Origin: Flavobacteriales bacterium
Lineage (GTDB): Bacteria; Bacteroidota; Bacteroidia; Flavobacteriales; Schleiferiaceae
Length of the DNA stretch: 64,000 bases
Assembly: GCA_002707525.1 (NCBI GenBank)
Contig: PAND01000018.1
Span: 3,759-67,758, forward strand
Direction: 5' to 3'
Shown: piece after piece, positions 53,666 through 62,681 of the stretch
Position numbering within the stretch: position 1 is the first letter of the stretch
How the letters are laid out: every line of letters starts with the position of its first letter
Position numbers and translations under genes: made by a program
The notes under the pieces: model-generated
Seen by the model: only the letters and a program-made list of their open reading frames with translations
What the model was told of the DNA's origin: nothing
Databases searched by the model: none

Positions 53666-55879
53666 ATGAAAAACGTTTTTCGTCTTCTATTTTTCGCATT
53701 TGCGTTCTTAGGATTGTCAAAATTTGCTGAGGCATCACACAATGCCGGTGGCGACATACAGTACGAGTACATTAGCTCTACTGGTGGAACACATAAATAT
53801 AAAATCACGATGCGTCTTTATCGTGATAACTCAGGTATTACTCTTCCGGGTTCAGCGATCATATACGCTTGTTCTGCAAACTACCCTACAGTCAGCGCCA
53901 CACTTGTTGAGATAGGCTCTACAGGTGGCACAGGTGTTGTTGCTCCTACACTCTTTGATTGTGTAAGTAGTTCCAACGCGGGTGTCACAATCCATGTGGT
54001 TTTATACGAAGGTGAAATTGTATTGCCTGGTAACGCCCCGGATTGGACTTTTGCTTTTAGCACTTGTTGCCGGAATCCAGCAATAGATAATATTTTGAAT
54101 CCTTCCTCTCAAGGCTTCTACATTGAAGCAAAATTAAATAATCAAATAGGTCAAAATAACAGTCCAGAGTTTGTCAGTGAACCTGTTCGGGCCTTTTGTA
54201 CTGGACGTACTTTTAATTGGAAGCAAAGTGTAGTAGAGCCGGATGGTGATTCACTATTTTATCGTATTTCCCATGTAAAAGACGATTCTTTTGGTAGTTC
54301 TTGTGCCTCTGCCAACATTGATTACGCTCCTGGATGGACATACGATCAACCTATTACCACATCACCACCAAATTCTTTAATCATGAACCCGTCAACGGGG
54401 TTAATTACTTTCAAACCATCTGCGATTGAAATTGATGTCATGGCAGTAACTGTTGATGAATATAGGTTCGACTCCACCATTTATGTTTGGAGAAAAATTG
54501 GTGAAGTAAACCGTGATATGCAGATTGCTATTGCTTCTGCTTGTACTCCTATTGCTCAAGCAGGTGTGGTTTTGGATTACGGTGTCCCTGAAATTTATCA
54601 AGACCCTATCAACGGCCTTCCAACCGTGGATTATCAATGCTTGGACTCTACGGTAACATTAAAATTTGCGGTTAAACTAGACTGTAGTTCTATTTCTCCT
54701 GATGGGACAGATTTTAGACTTACAAAACCAGATGGACAGCCTCTAGCAATTAAGGGGCTTACCGCTTATTGTGACAATAACTTTGAAGCTTCCGAAATGG
54801 AAGTTAAGCTCTATAAGCCGTTATCTAAAAACGGCAAATATTTCCTTTACTCAAAAGTGGGTAACGACGGAAATACGTTGCTTAATAAATGTGGTTTCCC
54901 TATGGATGAGTTTGATACCATTCAACTGAATGTTACCGGCTGTTTCTCCGCTGATTATGATTTAGAAAACGTGACCATTGAAAACGATCTTAATCCAGTT
55001 CTTGAATGGTTTGCAGATACCAATTCGTATCCAACCTATTTATTCCAAGAATGGCAAATTTTCAGAAAAGACCCTAACCAAACACAATGGAATAAGATTG
55101 GAACGGTTTTCAACCAGTTTAAATACGATTTTAAAGATGCGCAAATTGGTTTCATCAAAGTAGATCAAGACAGTTATGATTACCGTGTTGAGATGAAGTT
55201 AAATGACGATCTACAAGGGCCATCGAATGAAGTTCATAGTATTCTTTTAGAGAGAGATAATGGTATTGTACCTGTGGTAGATCCTGACACCATCCCGGTG
55301 AATCTAGAATGGAATACATACAATGCTTGGCCGGTAGATAGCTACTCGGTTGTACTTCAAGAAAAAGTGAATGGTACTTGGATGCCGGAATATCTGCATT
55401 ACAATGTTTCCTCTCCTCAAAACCCTGTATTGTCACCTGATACTACTTATCAGCTCTTTGTCCCGGAATTATTCCCGGGGGAGTACAGAGTGTGCGTAAG
55501 AACTACAAATCCTAACGATACACAGTATACAGCATACTCAAATTGCTTACCTATCATAATAACCGTACCGCCAGTGCCGGATACGGTGGTTGTGCCAAAC
55601 TTTATCACACCGAATAATGACGGTACGAATGATGAATTCATCATTCAATTCATTGAGGATTATGAAGATTTAAGTCAAGTAACCATCTTCAATAGATGGG
55701 GAGACAGAGTATGGCAGAGTGGTACATTCTACGACAACTCTAACCCGTGGAGAGGAACGAATCAAAATGGAACTCCTCTTGCAGATGGTGTTTATTTCTA
55801 CTCTGTCAAATTAGTCAATGCGAGCGATAATTATGAATACGTGGTCAACGGAACCGTGACCATTGTAGATGCACGCTAG
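53666..55879 (+). CDS. T9SS type B surface protein (gliding-motility C-terminal domain)
   Basis: 737 residues from ATG 53666 (MKNVFRLLFFAFAFLGLSKF, ending SKFAEA); an ATG at 53645 would add seven residues. The N-terminal half (HNAGGDIQYEYISSTGG, FSTCCRNPAIDN, SVVEPDGDSLFYRISHV) is the common start of large Bacteroidota secreted proteins. The C-terminus NFITPNNDGTNDEFIIQFIE through WRGTNQNGTPLADGVYFYSV is the CHU_C/type B sorting domain. It is exported by T9SS; role at the surface unknown. A strong terminator follows. Confidence 0.9.
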   Translation: MKNVFRLLFFAFAFLGLSKFAEASHNAGGDIQYEYISSTGGTHKYKITMRLYRDNSGITLPGSAIIYACSANYPTVSATLVEIGSTGGTGVVAPTLFDCVSSSNAGVTIHVVLYEGEIVLPGNAPDWTFAFSTCCRNPAIDNILNPSSQGFYIEAKLNNQIGQNNSPEFVSEPVRAFCTGRTFNWKQSVVEPDGDSLFYRISHVKDDSFGSSCASANIDYAPGWTYDQPITTSPPNSLIMNPSTGLITFKPSAIEIDVMAVTVDEYRFDSTIYVWRKIGEVNRDMQIAIASACTPIAQAGVVLDYGVPEIYQDPINGLPTVDYQCLDSTVTLKFAVKLDCSSISPDGTDFRLTKPDGQPLAIKGLTAYCDNNFEASEMEVKLYKPLSKNGKYFLYSKVGNDGNTLLNKCGFPMDEFDTIQLNVTGCFSADYDLENVTIENDLNPVLEWFADTNSYPTYLFQEWQIFRKDPNQTQWNKIGTVFNQFKYDFKDAQIGFIKVDQDSYDYRVEMKLNDDLQGPSNEVHSILLERDNGIVPVVDPDTIPVNLEWNTYNAWPVDSYSVVLQEKVNGTWMPEYLHYNVSSPQNPVLSPDTTYQLFVPELFPGEYRVCVRTTNPNDTQYTAYSNCLPIIITVPPVPDTVVVPNFITPNNDGTNDEFIIQFIEDYEDLSQVTIFNRWGDRVWQSGTFYDNSNPWRGTNQNGTPLADGVYFYSVKLVNASDNYEYVVNGTVTIVDAR

Positions 55880-55907
55880 AACAATTTTTTAAGCTTGAAA
55901 AGCGATT

Positions 55908-55936
55908 AAAGCCCGACTCCATAAGAGTCGGGCTTT
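55908..55936 (+). terminator. Rho-independent terminator after the type B surface protein
   Basis: Perfect 12-base stem AAAGCCCGACTC (55908-55919) with GAGTCGGGCTTT (55925-55936), 5-base loop, followed by T. The uvrC ATG is only 16 bases beyond it. Confidence 0.92.
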
Positions 55937-55952
55937 TTTTATCTTTAACCGT

Positions 55953-57752
55953 ATGTCCCAAGCACCCGAACACATTCAAAATTTATTAAAAACGCTCCCT
56001 GATAAGCCAGGGGTATACCAACATGTTGATAAAGAAGGTAACATCCTATACATCGGTAAAGCCAAAAATTTAAAAAAGAGAGTCAGCAGCTATTTTACCA
56101 AAAGTGTCACAAGTGCACGAATTGCTGTTATGATCAAAAAGGTGTCGGACATTAGAACAATCGTTACAGATTCCGAAGGTGATGCACTTTTATTAGAAAA
56201 CAATCTCATCAAGGAACATCAACCGCGGTATAATATCAATCTGAAGGACGATAAAAGCTACCCTTACATTACCATTCGAAACGAACGCTTCCCGCGTATC
56301 TACGGACTTCGAAATATAAAAAGAGACGGTAGTGAATATTACGGCCCATATTCTTCTGTTAAGGCTATGAAAGCTGTATTGGAGCTTATCAAGCAGATGT
56401 ACCCAACTAGAACGTGCAAATACCTACTAAGCGAAGAAAACATTGAAAAAGGCAAATTCAAGACTTGTCTCGAATATCATATTGGTAATTGTAAAGGTCC
56501 TTGCGAAAACCTGCAAGAGGAAGAAGATTACAATGCGGATGTTGAAGCCGCAAGAAAAATCATCAAGGGTCAACTTGGAGAGGTAAAACGCAACCTCAAG
56601 GAAAAAATGGCGGGTCATGCTACTTCACTAGAATTTGAACAAGCCCAATATTTTAAAGACCGATTAGAAGCTCTTGAAAAATATGCTGCAAAGAGCACCG
56701 TGGTTAGCTTTAATATGTCAAACATAGATGTTTTCAGCGTTTCCACAGATGCCGAATTTGGCTATGTCAATTATCTAAAGGTCGTGGAGGGAGCTATTGT
56801 TCAGAGCTATACCGTTGAGATGAAAAAAAAGCTGGAAGAAGAAGCCAAAGACTTTTTACATCTTGCAATTCCAGAAATTCGGAACCTCTATGGATCTACT
56901 TCCAAAAGAATATTTACTTCGCATCCTATTGATTTAAAAATAGAAGGACTCGAGTTTTTTGTCCCTAAAAAAGGCGAAAAGAAAAAACTTGTAGACCTCA
57001 GCATAAAAAACGGACTTTACTACAGGCAAGAGAAGTTAAAGAATATTCAAATTGTAGATCCGGACCGTCATGTCAACCGTATCATGACGCAGATGAAAAG
57101 CGATTTAAGAATGCCTGAAGAACCTAGACATATAGAATGTTTTGACAACTCTAATATTCAAGGCACTCATCCAGCTTCCGCCTGTATTGTTTTCAAAAAC
57201 GGCAAGCCGTCAAAAAAAGAATACAGACAATTCAATATTAAAACTGTTCAAGGGCCAGACGATTTTGCATCAATGGAAGAGGTGGTTCACCGGAGGTATC
57301 GCAGACTTTTAGATGAAGGTGATTCCCTTCCTCAACTTATTGTAATAGATGGAGGAAAGGGTCAGCTGAGTGCAGCATTATCCTCATTAGAGCGATTAGG
57401 GCTTCGTGGCAAAATCACCATTATTGGTATTGCGAAAAGGTTGGAAGAAATATACTTTCCAGGAGACCCTTATCCATTGTACCTAGATAAGCGAAGTGAA
57501 TCCTTAAAAATCATTCAACAAGCAAGAGATGAAGCACATAGATTTTCACTGCGTCACCACAGAAACCGCAGAAGCAAGGGAGCATACAGTAGTGAGTTGG
57601 ACGGAATTAAAGGAATAGGTCCAGAGACAATTAAGTCGTTAATGCGCACCTTTAAAAGCGTCAAAAACATTAAGAATGCCTCAATGGAGGAGCTTAAAGA
57701 TTGCGTTGGGCATCAAAAAGCAACACTTCTGAAAACGCAGTTAAATAATTAA
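55953..57752 (+). CDS. uvrC: Excinuclease ABC subunit C
   Basis: 599 residues. GIY-YIG nuclease domain at the N-terminus (GVYQHVDKEGNILYIGKAK), UvrB-binding region with FEQAQYFKDRLEALEKY, the RNase H-like second nuclease with ECFDNSNIQGTHPAS and VIDGGKGQL, and a C-terminal helix-hairpin-helix (GIKGIGPETIKSLMR). It makes both cuts in nucleotide excision repair. The ATG lies 16 bases beyond the terminator hairpin, so the mRNA leader must be very short; TATCTTTA at 55940-55947 could be its -7 element. Its end overlaps the next minus gene by 4 bases. Confidence 0.96.
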   Translation: MSQAPEHIQNLLKTLPDKPGVYQHVDKEGNILYIGKAKNLKKRVSSYFTKSVTSARIAVMIKKVSDIRTIVTDSEGDALLLENNLIKEHQPRYNINLKDDKSYPYITIRNERFPRIYGLRNIKRDGSEYYGPYSSVKAMKAVLELIKQMYPTRTCKYLLSEENIEKGKFKTCLEYHIGNCKGPCENLQEEEDYNADVEAARKIIKGQLGEVKRNLKEKMAGHATSLEFEQAQYFKDRLEALEKYAAKSTVVSFNMSNIDVFSVSTDAEFGYVNYLKVVEGAIVQSYTVEMKKKLEEEAKDFLHLAIPEIRNLYGSTSKRIFTSHPIDLKIEGLEFFVPKKGEKKKLVDLSIKNGLYYRQEKLKNIQIVDPDRHVNRIMTQMKSDLRMPEEPRHIECFDNSNIQGTHPASACIVFKNGKPSKKEYRQFNIKTVQGPDDFASMEEVVHRRYRRLLDEGDSLPQLIVIDGGKGQLSAALSSLERLGLRGKITIIGIAKRLEEIYFPGDPYPLYLDKRSESLKIIQQARDEAHRFSLRHHRNRRSKGAYSSELDGIKGIGPETIKSLMRTFKSVKNIKNASMEELKDCVGHQKATLLKTQLNN

Positions 57753-58075
57753 TCCTCCTTTATCAAATAGCTCTGCCAACTGGTATGAAAAAATAATACG
57801 GCCGTTTCATCACGGTCACTAAAGAATTGAATCATTCGTGCAACCGTTGTAACTATTTCTTTAGCCTTCTCCACACGCTGTTTCAAAATAAGATCAATAC
57901 TGTCTATATATATGGCCACACCAGTATTTGAAACACTCATGTCCTCAGGATCTTTATCTTCGTCCTCCTGACCGCCTAAAATCTTGATAATTGGCCAATT
58001 CAATCCTCCAGCATTAAGTTCCTCTCGGACTTCTGATGCATCAACTACAAATTGGATGGAAGTACCTTCAAACAT
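57749..58075 (-). CDS. Small cytoplasmic hypothetical protein
   Basis: 108 residues, no signal peptide or membrane segment. An acidic loop (GGQEDEDKDPEDMSV) is followed by a long helix (LILKQRVEKAKEIVTTVARM). No family recognised. It starts 21 bases after the flavoprotein gene and is probably the last gene of that operon; its stop overlaps the uvrC stop by 4 bases on the opposite strand. Confidence 0.6.
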   Translation of the reverse strand: MFEGTSIQFVVDASEVREELNAGGLNWPIIKILGGQEDEDKDPEDMSVSNTGVAIYIDSIDLILKQRVEKAKEIVTTVARMIQFFSDRDETAVLFFHTSWQSYLIKED

Positions 58076-58096
58076 GTTTTAAAATTTTAGCAAAGG

Positions 58097-58759
58097 TCAC
58101 ATAAAATCTGTGATTTCGTTGAATTCTTTTTTTGTGATGTCCGGTACCTTTGTTCCCTTTTTAGGATAGCCAACGGGGAGCAGTAAAAAAGGCTTTTCGT
58201 TCTTTGGTCTACCTAAAATTTCTGATAAAAAACCCATTGGTGAAGGCGTATGCGTTAGTGTGCTTAGTCCAGCAAGGTGTATGGCTGCAATTAAGAACCC
58301 ACAGGCTATGCCTACACTTTCTTGGACATAGTAGTTTTTTGCCTTTTCTCCGCTCTCCGTTACGTTAAAATTCTTTCGGAAGACAATAATTAACCACGGG
58401 GCATCTTCTAAAAAAGGTTTCTGCCAATTGGTTCCAAAAGGTTCTAAATCTTTCAACCACTTGTCGGAAGCTCGTCCTTGATAAAATAATTTTTCTTCTT
58501 GTTCCGCAGATGCTCGAATCTGTTTTTTGATGCTAGGGTTTTCAACGGCAACAAAATGCCAGGGTTGCTTATTTGCTCCACTTGGGGCGCTCGCTGCTAA
58601 GGAAATCATGGACTCTATCTTCTCCTTAGAAACAGCAGCCGTGGAAAATTCTCTTACACTTCTACGAGAACTCATACTTTGCTTGAACTGCTCAAAAAGA
58701 GTCAAGGCCTCTTCTTTTGAAGGGGGCCAAGGGGAATACGAAATCATTGGTGCTTCCAT
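58097..58759 (-). CDS. Iodotyrosine deiodinase-like nitroreductase-family flavoprotein
   Basis: 220 residues from ATG 58759; a TTG at 58768 is not used. FMN-binding SSRRSVREFS and SAPSGANKQPWHFV mark the nitroreductase fold. The lid region has EEKLFYQGRA (Glu89, Tyr93) and TNWQKPFLEDAP (Lys114). In iodotyrosine deiodinase, Glu, Tyr and Lys at these positions bind the amino-acid part of halotyrosine and are absent from ordinary nitroreductases. NEKPFLLLPVGYP also matches. It could remove halogen from tyrosines, reductively with FMN. It lies 17 bases after the ATPase gene. Confidence 0.85.
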   Translation of the reverse strand: MEAPMISYSPWPPSKEEALTLFEQFKQSMSSRRSVREFSTAAVSKEKIESMISLAASAPSGANKQPWHFVAVENPSIKKQIRASAEQEEKLFYQGRASDKWLKDLEPFGTNWQKPFLEDAPWLIIVFRKNFNVTESGEKAKNYYVQESVGIACGFLIAAIHLAGLSTLTHTPSPMGFLSEILGRPKNEKPFLLLPVGYPKKGTKVPDITKKEFNEITDFM

Positions 58760-58776
58760 TGTCCCCAAGTTAATCG

Positions 58777-59463
58777 TTATTTCACTGTATCGCTAATGAT
58801 CTTGCCGTCACTCACCCCAATAACTCTCTTGGCTTTGGAAATAACCCGGTCATCGTGAGTTGCAAAAACAAATGTCATATTTTCTTGCTTGTTTAATTGA
58901 AGCATAATTTCAAGAAGCTTCGTAGTACTCTCCGAATCTAAATTAGCAGTGGGTTCATCTGCTAAAACGAACTTTGGTTTTGATGCTAAGGCTCGTGCAA
59001 CAGCAACCCGCTGCTGCTGGCCTCCTGAAAGCTGACCTGGACGTTTATCCTCTTTCCCTTGTAAACCTACCGCATTAAGCAGCTGATTAGCACGTTCTAG
59101 GCGCTCATTCTTCGGGCGGTTTTGAAGGAGCATAATGAAGCTTACGTTTTCTGTAGCACTAAGTACTGGAATGAGATTGTATGCTTGGAAGACAAAACCA
59201 ATATTATGTAAACGGAAATCAATCAGTTCATTATCGGATAGACTAGTAATATCTGTGCCGTCTATGATAATTGAGCCTGAATTAGGCTGATCTAATCCAC
59301 CTAAAAGATTAAGTAATGTTGTTTTACCGCAGCCTGAAGGTCCTTTTAAGGCCGTAAATTCTCCCTCTGAAATCATCAAATCAATCCCATTAACGGCTTT
59401 TACAGGAACAGCACCTTCGTATGTTTTATGTAATCCTTTAACTTTAATAACTGGTTTACTCAT
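58777..59463 (-). CDS. ABC transporter ATPase (LolD-like) of the FtsX-permease operon
   Basis: 228 residues with Walker [10 protein letters not shown], signature [15 protein letters not shown], Walker [13 protein letters not shown] and H-loop ATHDDR. It belongs to the LolD/MacB ATPase group. It is 2 bases from the permease gene, so it is the ATPase of that pair. Confidence 0.9.
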   Translation of the reverse strand: MSKPVIKVKGLHKTYEGAVPVKAVNGIDLMISEGEFTALKGPSGCGKTTLLNLLGGLDQPNSGSIIIDGTDITSLSDNELIDFRLHNIGFVFQAYNLIPVLSATENVSFIMLLQNRPKNERLERANQLLNAVGLQGKEDKRPGQLSGGQQQRVAVARALASKPKFVLADEPTANLDSESTTKLLEIMLQLNKQENMTFVFATHDDRVISKAKRVIGVSDGKIISDTVK

Positions 59464-59465
59464 GA

Positions 59466-60686
59466 TTAATTTCCTCTAATGGCCGCAACCGGGTTTAACT
59501 TCAATGCCTTGTACGCAGGGAATAATGCTGCAATCAAGGCCGTAGTTATGACCATCATCGCAATGATTAAATAGTATTCTGGTACAATTTCAGGGTAAAT
59601 AACGCTTCCAACTCCAAGCTCAGCCAAGCCGTCTTTTTTTGTGCTTAGATCTAAGCCAATTCGCATCATCACTCGCACAGTGACGTCTCCCAATAGTATG
59701 CCTATGGGTCCCGCGATAATACCGAGCATTAATGTTTCAATCAAAATCATCAAGAATAACTTACGCTTATTCATTCCGACAGCCATGAGCATCCCAAGCT
59801 CACGACGTCTTTCCAAGACCGCCATAAGCATGTTGTTAATGATTCCAAAAAGCAGTGCAAGCATGATTATTCCTAATACCAATACGAGCATTATACCCAT
59901 CATATCATCTGCAAAACCAAGCTCTGGGCTATTTTCTTTCCAAGAAGTAATCACAGTTGGCATAGACACTTGCGCAACAATAGTTTCTGTTTTCTGCTCC
60001 GTATCCTCACTTTTGTCGTAACTAATTAATACCTCGTGTATTAACGGACTGCCCACTATTCTCTCTAAGTCGTTCTGTTGGACGTATAGGTTTAGTTCGT
60101 CCCAAGTAGCGTTGAGTGTTCTATAAATCCCACTTACACGAAATGTTGCTTTATGAATAATACCGTGGTGATCTTGAAACGTTAGGACTAATTTATTCTT
60201 GATTCTTAATCCCATTTTTTGGGCCAATCTCTCGCTAACTACGACTCCCTTTCGAACCTTGGTTTTGAAGAAATCACCTTCAACTATATAACTAGAAATT
60301 GTAGTCACTTTACGCTCTGCTTCTGCATCTACACCAATAATTCGGGTAGCACGAGTCTTTTTAGGAGACGCTACCATTCCCTGTAAAACGGTTCGCTTTG
60401 CATACCCCACAACAAAAGAGTGGGCATCCAAAGTTGATTCCAGCTCAGCAATGGCGCCTGTTTTGAGTACTGCACTTGGACGAGGGTCTTCTATAAATTT
60501 TTGATTGTGTGCTTGACTGTGACCTAGGGTTGCTCCTATAGCTGCTGCAGTGCGTTCATTGTTCATCCCAAAAGAAAAACCTATGATGACCAACCCCGCC
60601 CATATACCTATTGCAATAGAACTTAATACAATAATGGATCGGATTCGTGAGCGCCATATATTACGCCAAGCTACTTTAAGAATCAT
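59466..60686 (-). CDS. FtsX-type ABC permease (LolE/LolC-like), second of pair
   Basis: 406 residues: an N-terminal membrane segment (WRSRIRSIIVLSSIAIGI), a periplasmic MacB-like domain, and three C-terminal membrane segments ending in LFPAYKALKLNPVAAIRGN. This topology is that of LolC/E and MacB. It overlaps the upstream permease by 4 bases. Confidence 0.88.
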   Translation of the reverse strand: MILKVAWRNIWRSRIRSIIVLSSIAIGIWAGLVIIGFSFGMNNERTAAAIGATLGHSQAHNQKFIEDPRPSAVLKTGAIAELESTLDAHSFVVGYAKRTVLQGMVASPKKTRATRIIGVDAEAERKVTTISSYIVEGDFFKTKVRKGVVVSERLAQKMGLRIKNKLVLTFQDHHGIIHKATFRVSGIYRTLNATWDELNLYVQQNDLERIVGSPLIHEVLISYDKSEDTEQKTETIVAQVSMPTVITSWKENSPELGFADDMMGIMLVLVLGIIMLALLFGIINNMLMAVLERRRELGMLMAVGMNKRKLFLMILIETLMLGIIAGPIGILLGDVTVRVMMRIGLDLSTKKDGLAELGVGSVIYPEIVPEYYLIIAMMVITTALIAALFPAYKALKLNPVAAIRGN

Positions 60687-61894
60687 GAACGCATACTTTC
60701 AATGGGTTTCAATTTCATGATTTTCCAAACAGCATACAGGCTAACTATTACACCAATACAGAAAATAATTGCACCGTGATTAAGGTTAATAATGAAGGAT
60801 GTTGTCGTGTATAACTTTGGCTCAAAATTATATTGCTCAATAGCCTCTCTCATCTGTCCACTCAGGTCAATCGGGTTGTATTTGAAATAGAACTGAATAG
60901 GTTTGACTACAGCCATTCCCACTAAGGCACCGCCCATGATTAGAATGATATTTTCTACCATGGTTACAACTGCCAGTTTTGATCTTCGCATACCTATGCT
61001 TACAAGAATCCCAAATTCTCGCTTACGTTCAGCGACCATCATAATTACAGTACCTAAAAGAACAAATGATATGATAAAATATAGTATGCTCACAAAGACC
61101 CTGCCTCCAGCCATATCAACCTCAATTGTTTGTATTATTTCTGGAAAAAGCTCCTTCCATTCTAAAATCTCTAAACTTTGAGAAGATGTTTTCTTCAGTG
61201 ATACCCCTACCGCCGTGTAGTCCGTACCGTCCTCCACTGCCACTACCAAAGTGGTAGCGCGATTTTCACAGTTATACATGTATTGTGCCTGTTTAAAAGG
61301 CATGAGCACCAGCTGTTTATTAAGTTCAGGGTTGGTCATTCGTGCAATTCCGCCTATTGGAAAGGCGCCATAAGCTGCCGCTCCATGGAAACCTTGTCCC
61401 ATAAAAAGCAACGTATCTCCTAGCCCAACTTTAAAGTATTTTGCAAGACCTTCGGATACCACAATAACGCTATCATTCTTAGAAAAAGAGCGGCCTTCGA
61501 GCAAAATATCATTGAGCTGTAGTCCAGGCAATTCTATTTCTGGATCAATTCCCATAACCAAAGACCCCCTAGTGTTGCTTCCGTGATATAATAATGAGAA
61601 GCTCTCCAGACGCGGAATGAGTCTATCTACTCCTTCTGAAGATTCAAGAGATTCTATATCCGTTGAAGTAAGGTCCAAACTGCGGTCAAGACTTTGATCT
61701 CCCCAAAAACCCTCCTGATGAATTTGTAAGTATCCAAAGTTATTTCCAACGATTTCATGAATCATGTTTTCCCAAACGCCCACCTGAAAACTGCGAAGAA
61801 CCACAGCGAAAATGACGCAAAACATCACCGCAGCTATAGTAATAACACTTCGTCCTTTATTTCTCCAAATGTTACGCCAAGCGAGCTTGAGCAT
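60683..61894 (-). CDS. FtsX-type ABC permease, first of pair
   Basis: 403 residues with the same topology as its neighbour (segment after WRNIWRNKGRSVITIAAVMF, large periplasmic domain, three C-terminal segments, end LKPIESMRS). It probably forms a heterodimer with the 59466-60686 protein, as LolC with LolE. It overlaps the LolA-like gene by one base. Confidence 0.88.
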   Translation of the reverse strand: MLKLAWRNIWRNKGRSVITIAAVMFCVIFAVVLRSFQVGVWENMIHEIVGNNFGYLQIHQEGFWGDQSLDRSLDLTSTDIESLESSEGVDRLIPRLESFSLLYHGSNTRGSLVMGIDPEIELPGLQLNDILLEGRSFSKNDSVIVVSEGLAKYFKVGLGDTLLFMGQGFHGAAAYGAFPIGGIARMTNPELNKQLVLMPFKQAQYMYNCENRATTLVVAVEDGTDYTAVGVSLKKTSSQSLEILEWKELFPEIIQTIEVDMAGGRVFVSILYFIISFVLLGTVIMMVAERKREFGILVSIGMRRSKLAVVTMVENIILIMGGALVGMAVVKPIQFYFKYNPIDLSGQMREAIEQYNFEPKLYTTTSFIINLNHGAIIFCIGVIVSLYAVWKIMKLKPIESMRS

Positions 61895-62631
61895 TATTTT
61901 ACGTTTTTGATATTTGACTTTGTAAAAAAGCTATCAGGGATAGGGGTGGAAAAGTCAACTGAGGCATATCTAATTATGGTATAACTTTCGGGATCCTCTG
62001 CAGGAATCATTTTAATGATTTTTGGAAGTTTTCTTCCATCAAACTGAGTTAATTCAGAGGCTTGCATCTGAGTAATTAGAAAATCGTCTTCGTCATAAAA
62101 TTCACCCCCAAGTTGAACGAAGGTCTCTTTGTCAATAAAGGCAAGGATTTTACCCCAAATAACCGGTGCATCTGGCTTAGGCACCAACTCTAGCACCCAA
62201 CAATTTTGACCAGCTACAACTTTACTTCCTGTAATAGATGGCACATAATCTACTGTCAAACTACCAGCATTAATCAGCGCGTCATTTGAAATATCCGTAC
62301 CCATCCAATTTTGTACCAGAGCCGCCGGGAGGGCGATTAGTTTTTTAATTGCAGGAACAAAGTTCCATATATCCTCTCCATTTTTCATAAATACCGTGCC
62401 AGCGTCTCGCTTTGGACCGGTGATAAGAATGCAACTCATTTCTGTTCCTTTATTCCAGAGTTTGGCATTCATTGTTCGCTCCCAACCGGGTCGAACAGTT
62501 GTAATGCTCATTTCTGCTGTGCTTTGAGCACCCCGCAGATACGCTTCGCTTTTTTTTAAAATTTCAAAGGCGTCCTGTCCTAAAAGGAATGAACAAGGAA
62601 AAAAAAGAAAAATAATGAGAACTCTTTTCAT
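61894..62631 (-). CDS. LolA-like outer-membrane lipoprotein-sorting protein
   Basis: 245 residues, signal peptide MKRVLIIFLFFPCSFLLGQ. The fold pattern RGAQSTAEMSITTVRPGWER, FVPAIKKLIALPAALVQNW and VPKPDAPVIWGKILAFID is that of LolA-like proteins often encoded beside two FtsX permeases and an ATPase. It probably carries a lipid-linked or hydrophobic cargo across the periplasm. First gene of a unit reaching to 57749. A LolA role for lipoproteins is possible, but such modules also serve other exports. Confidence 0.85.
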   Translation of the reverse strand: MKRVLIIFLFFPCSFLLGQDAFEILKKSEAYLRGAQSTAEMSITTVRPGWERTMNAKLWNKGTEMSCILITGPKRDAGTVFMKNGEDIWNFVPAIKKLIALPAALVQNWMGTDISNDALINAGSLTVDYVPSITGSKVVAGQNCWVLELVPKPDAPVIWGKILAFIDKETFVQLGGEFYDEDDFLITQMQASELTQFDGRKLPKIIKMIPAEDPESYTIIRYASVDFSTPIPDSFFTKSNIKNVK

Positions 62632-62681
62632 AGCGTGTAATTCAGTTGTGTTAACATCTTCACGCTATCAATGTTTTCATC

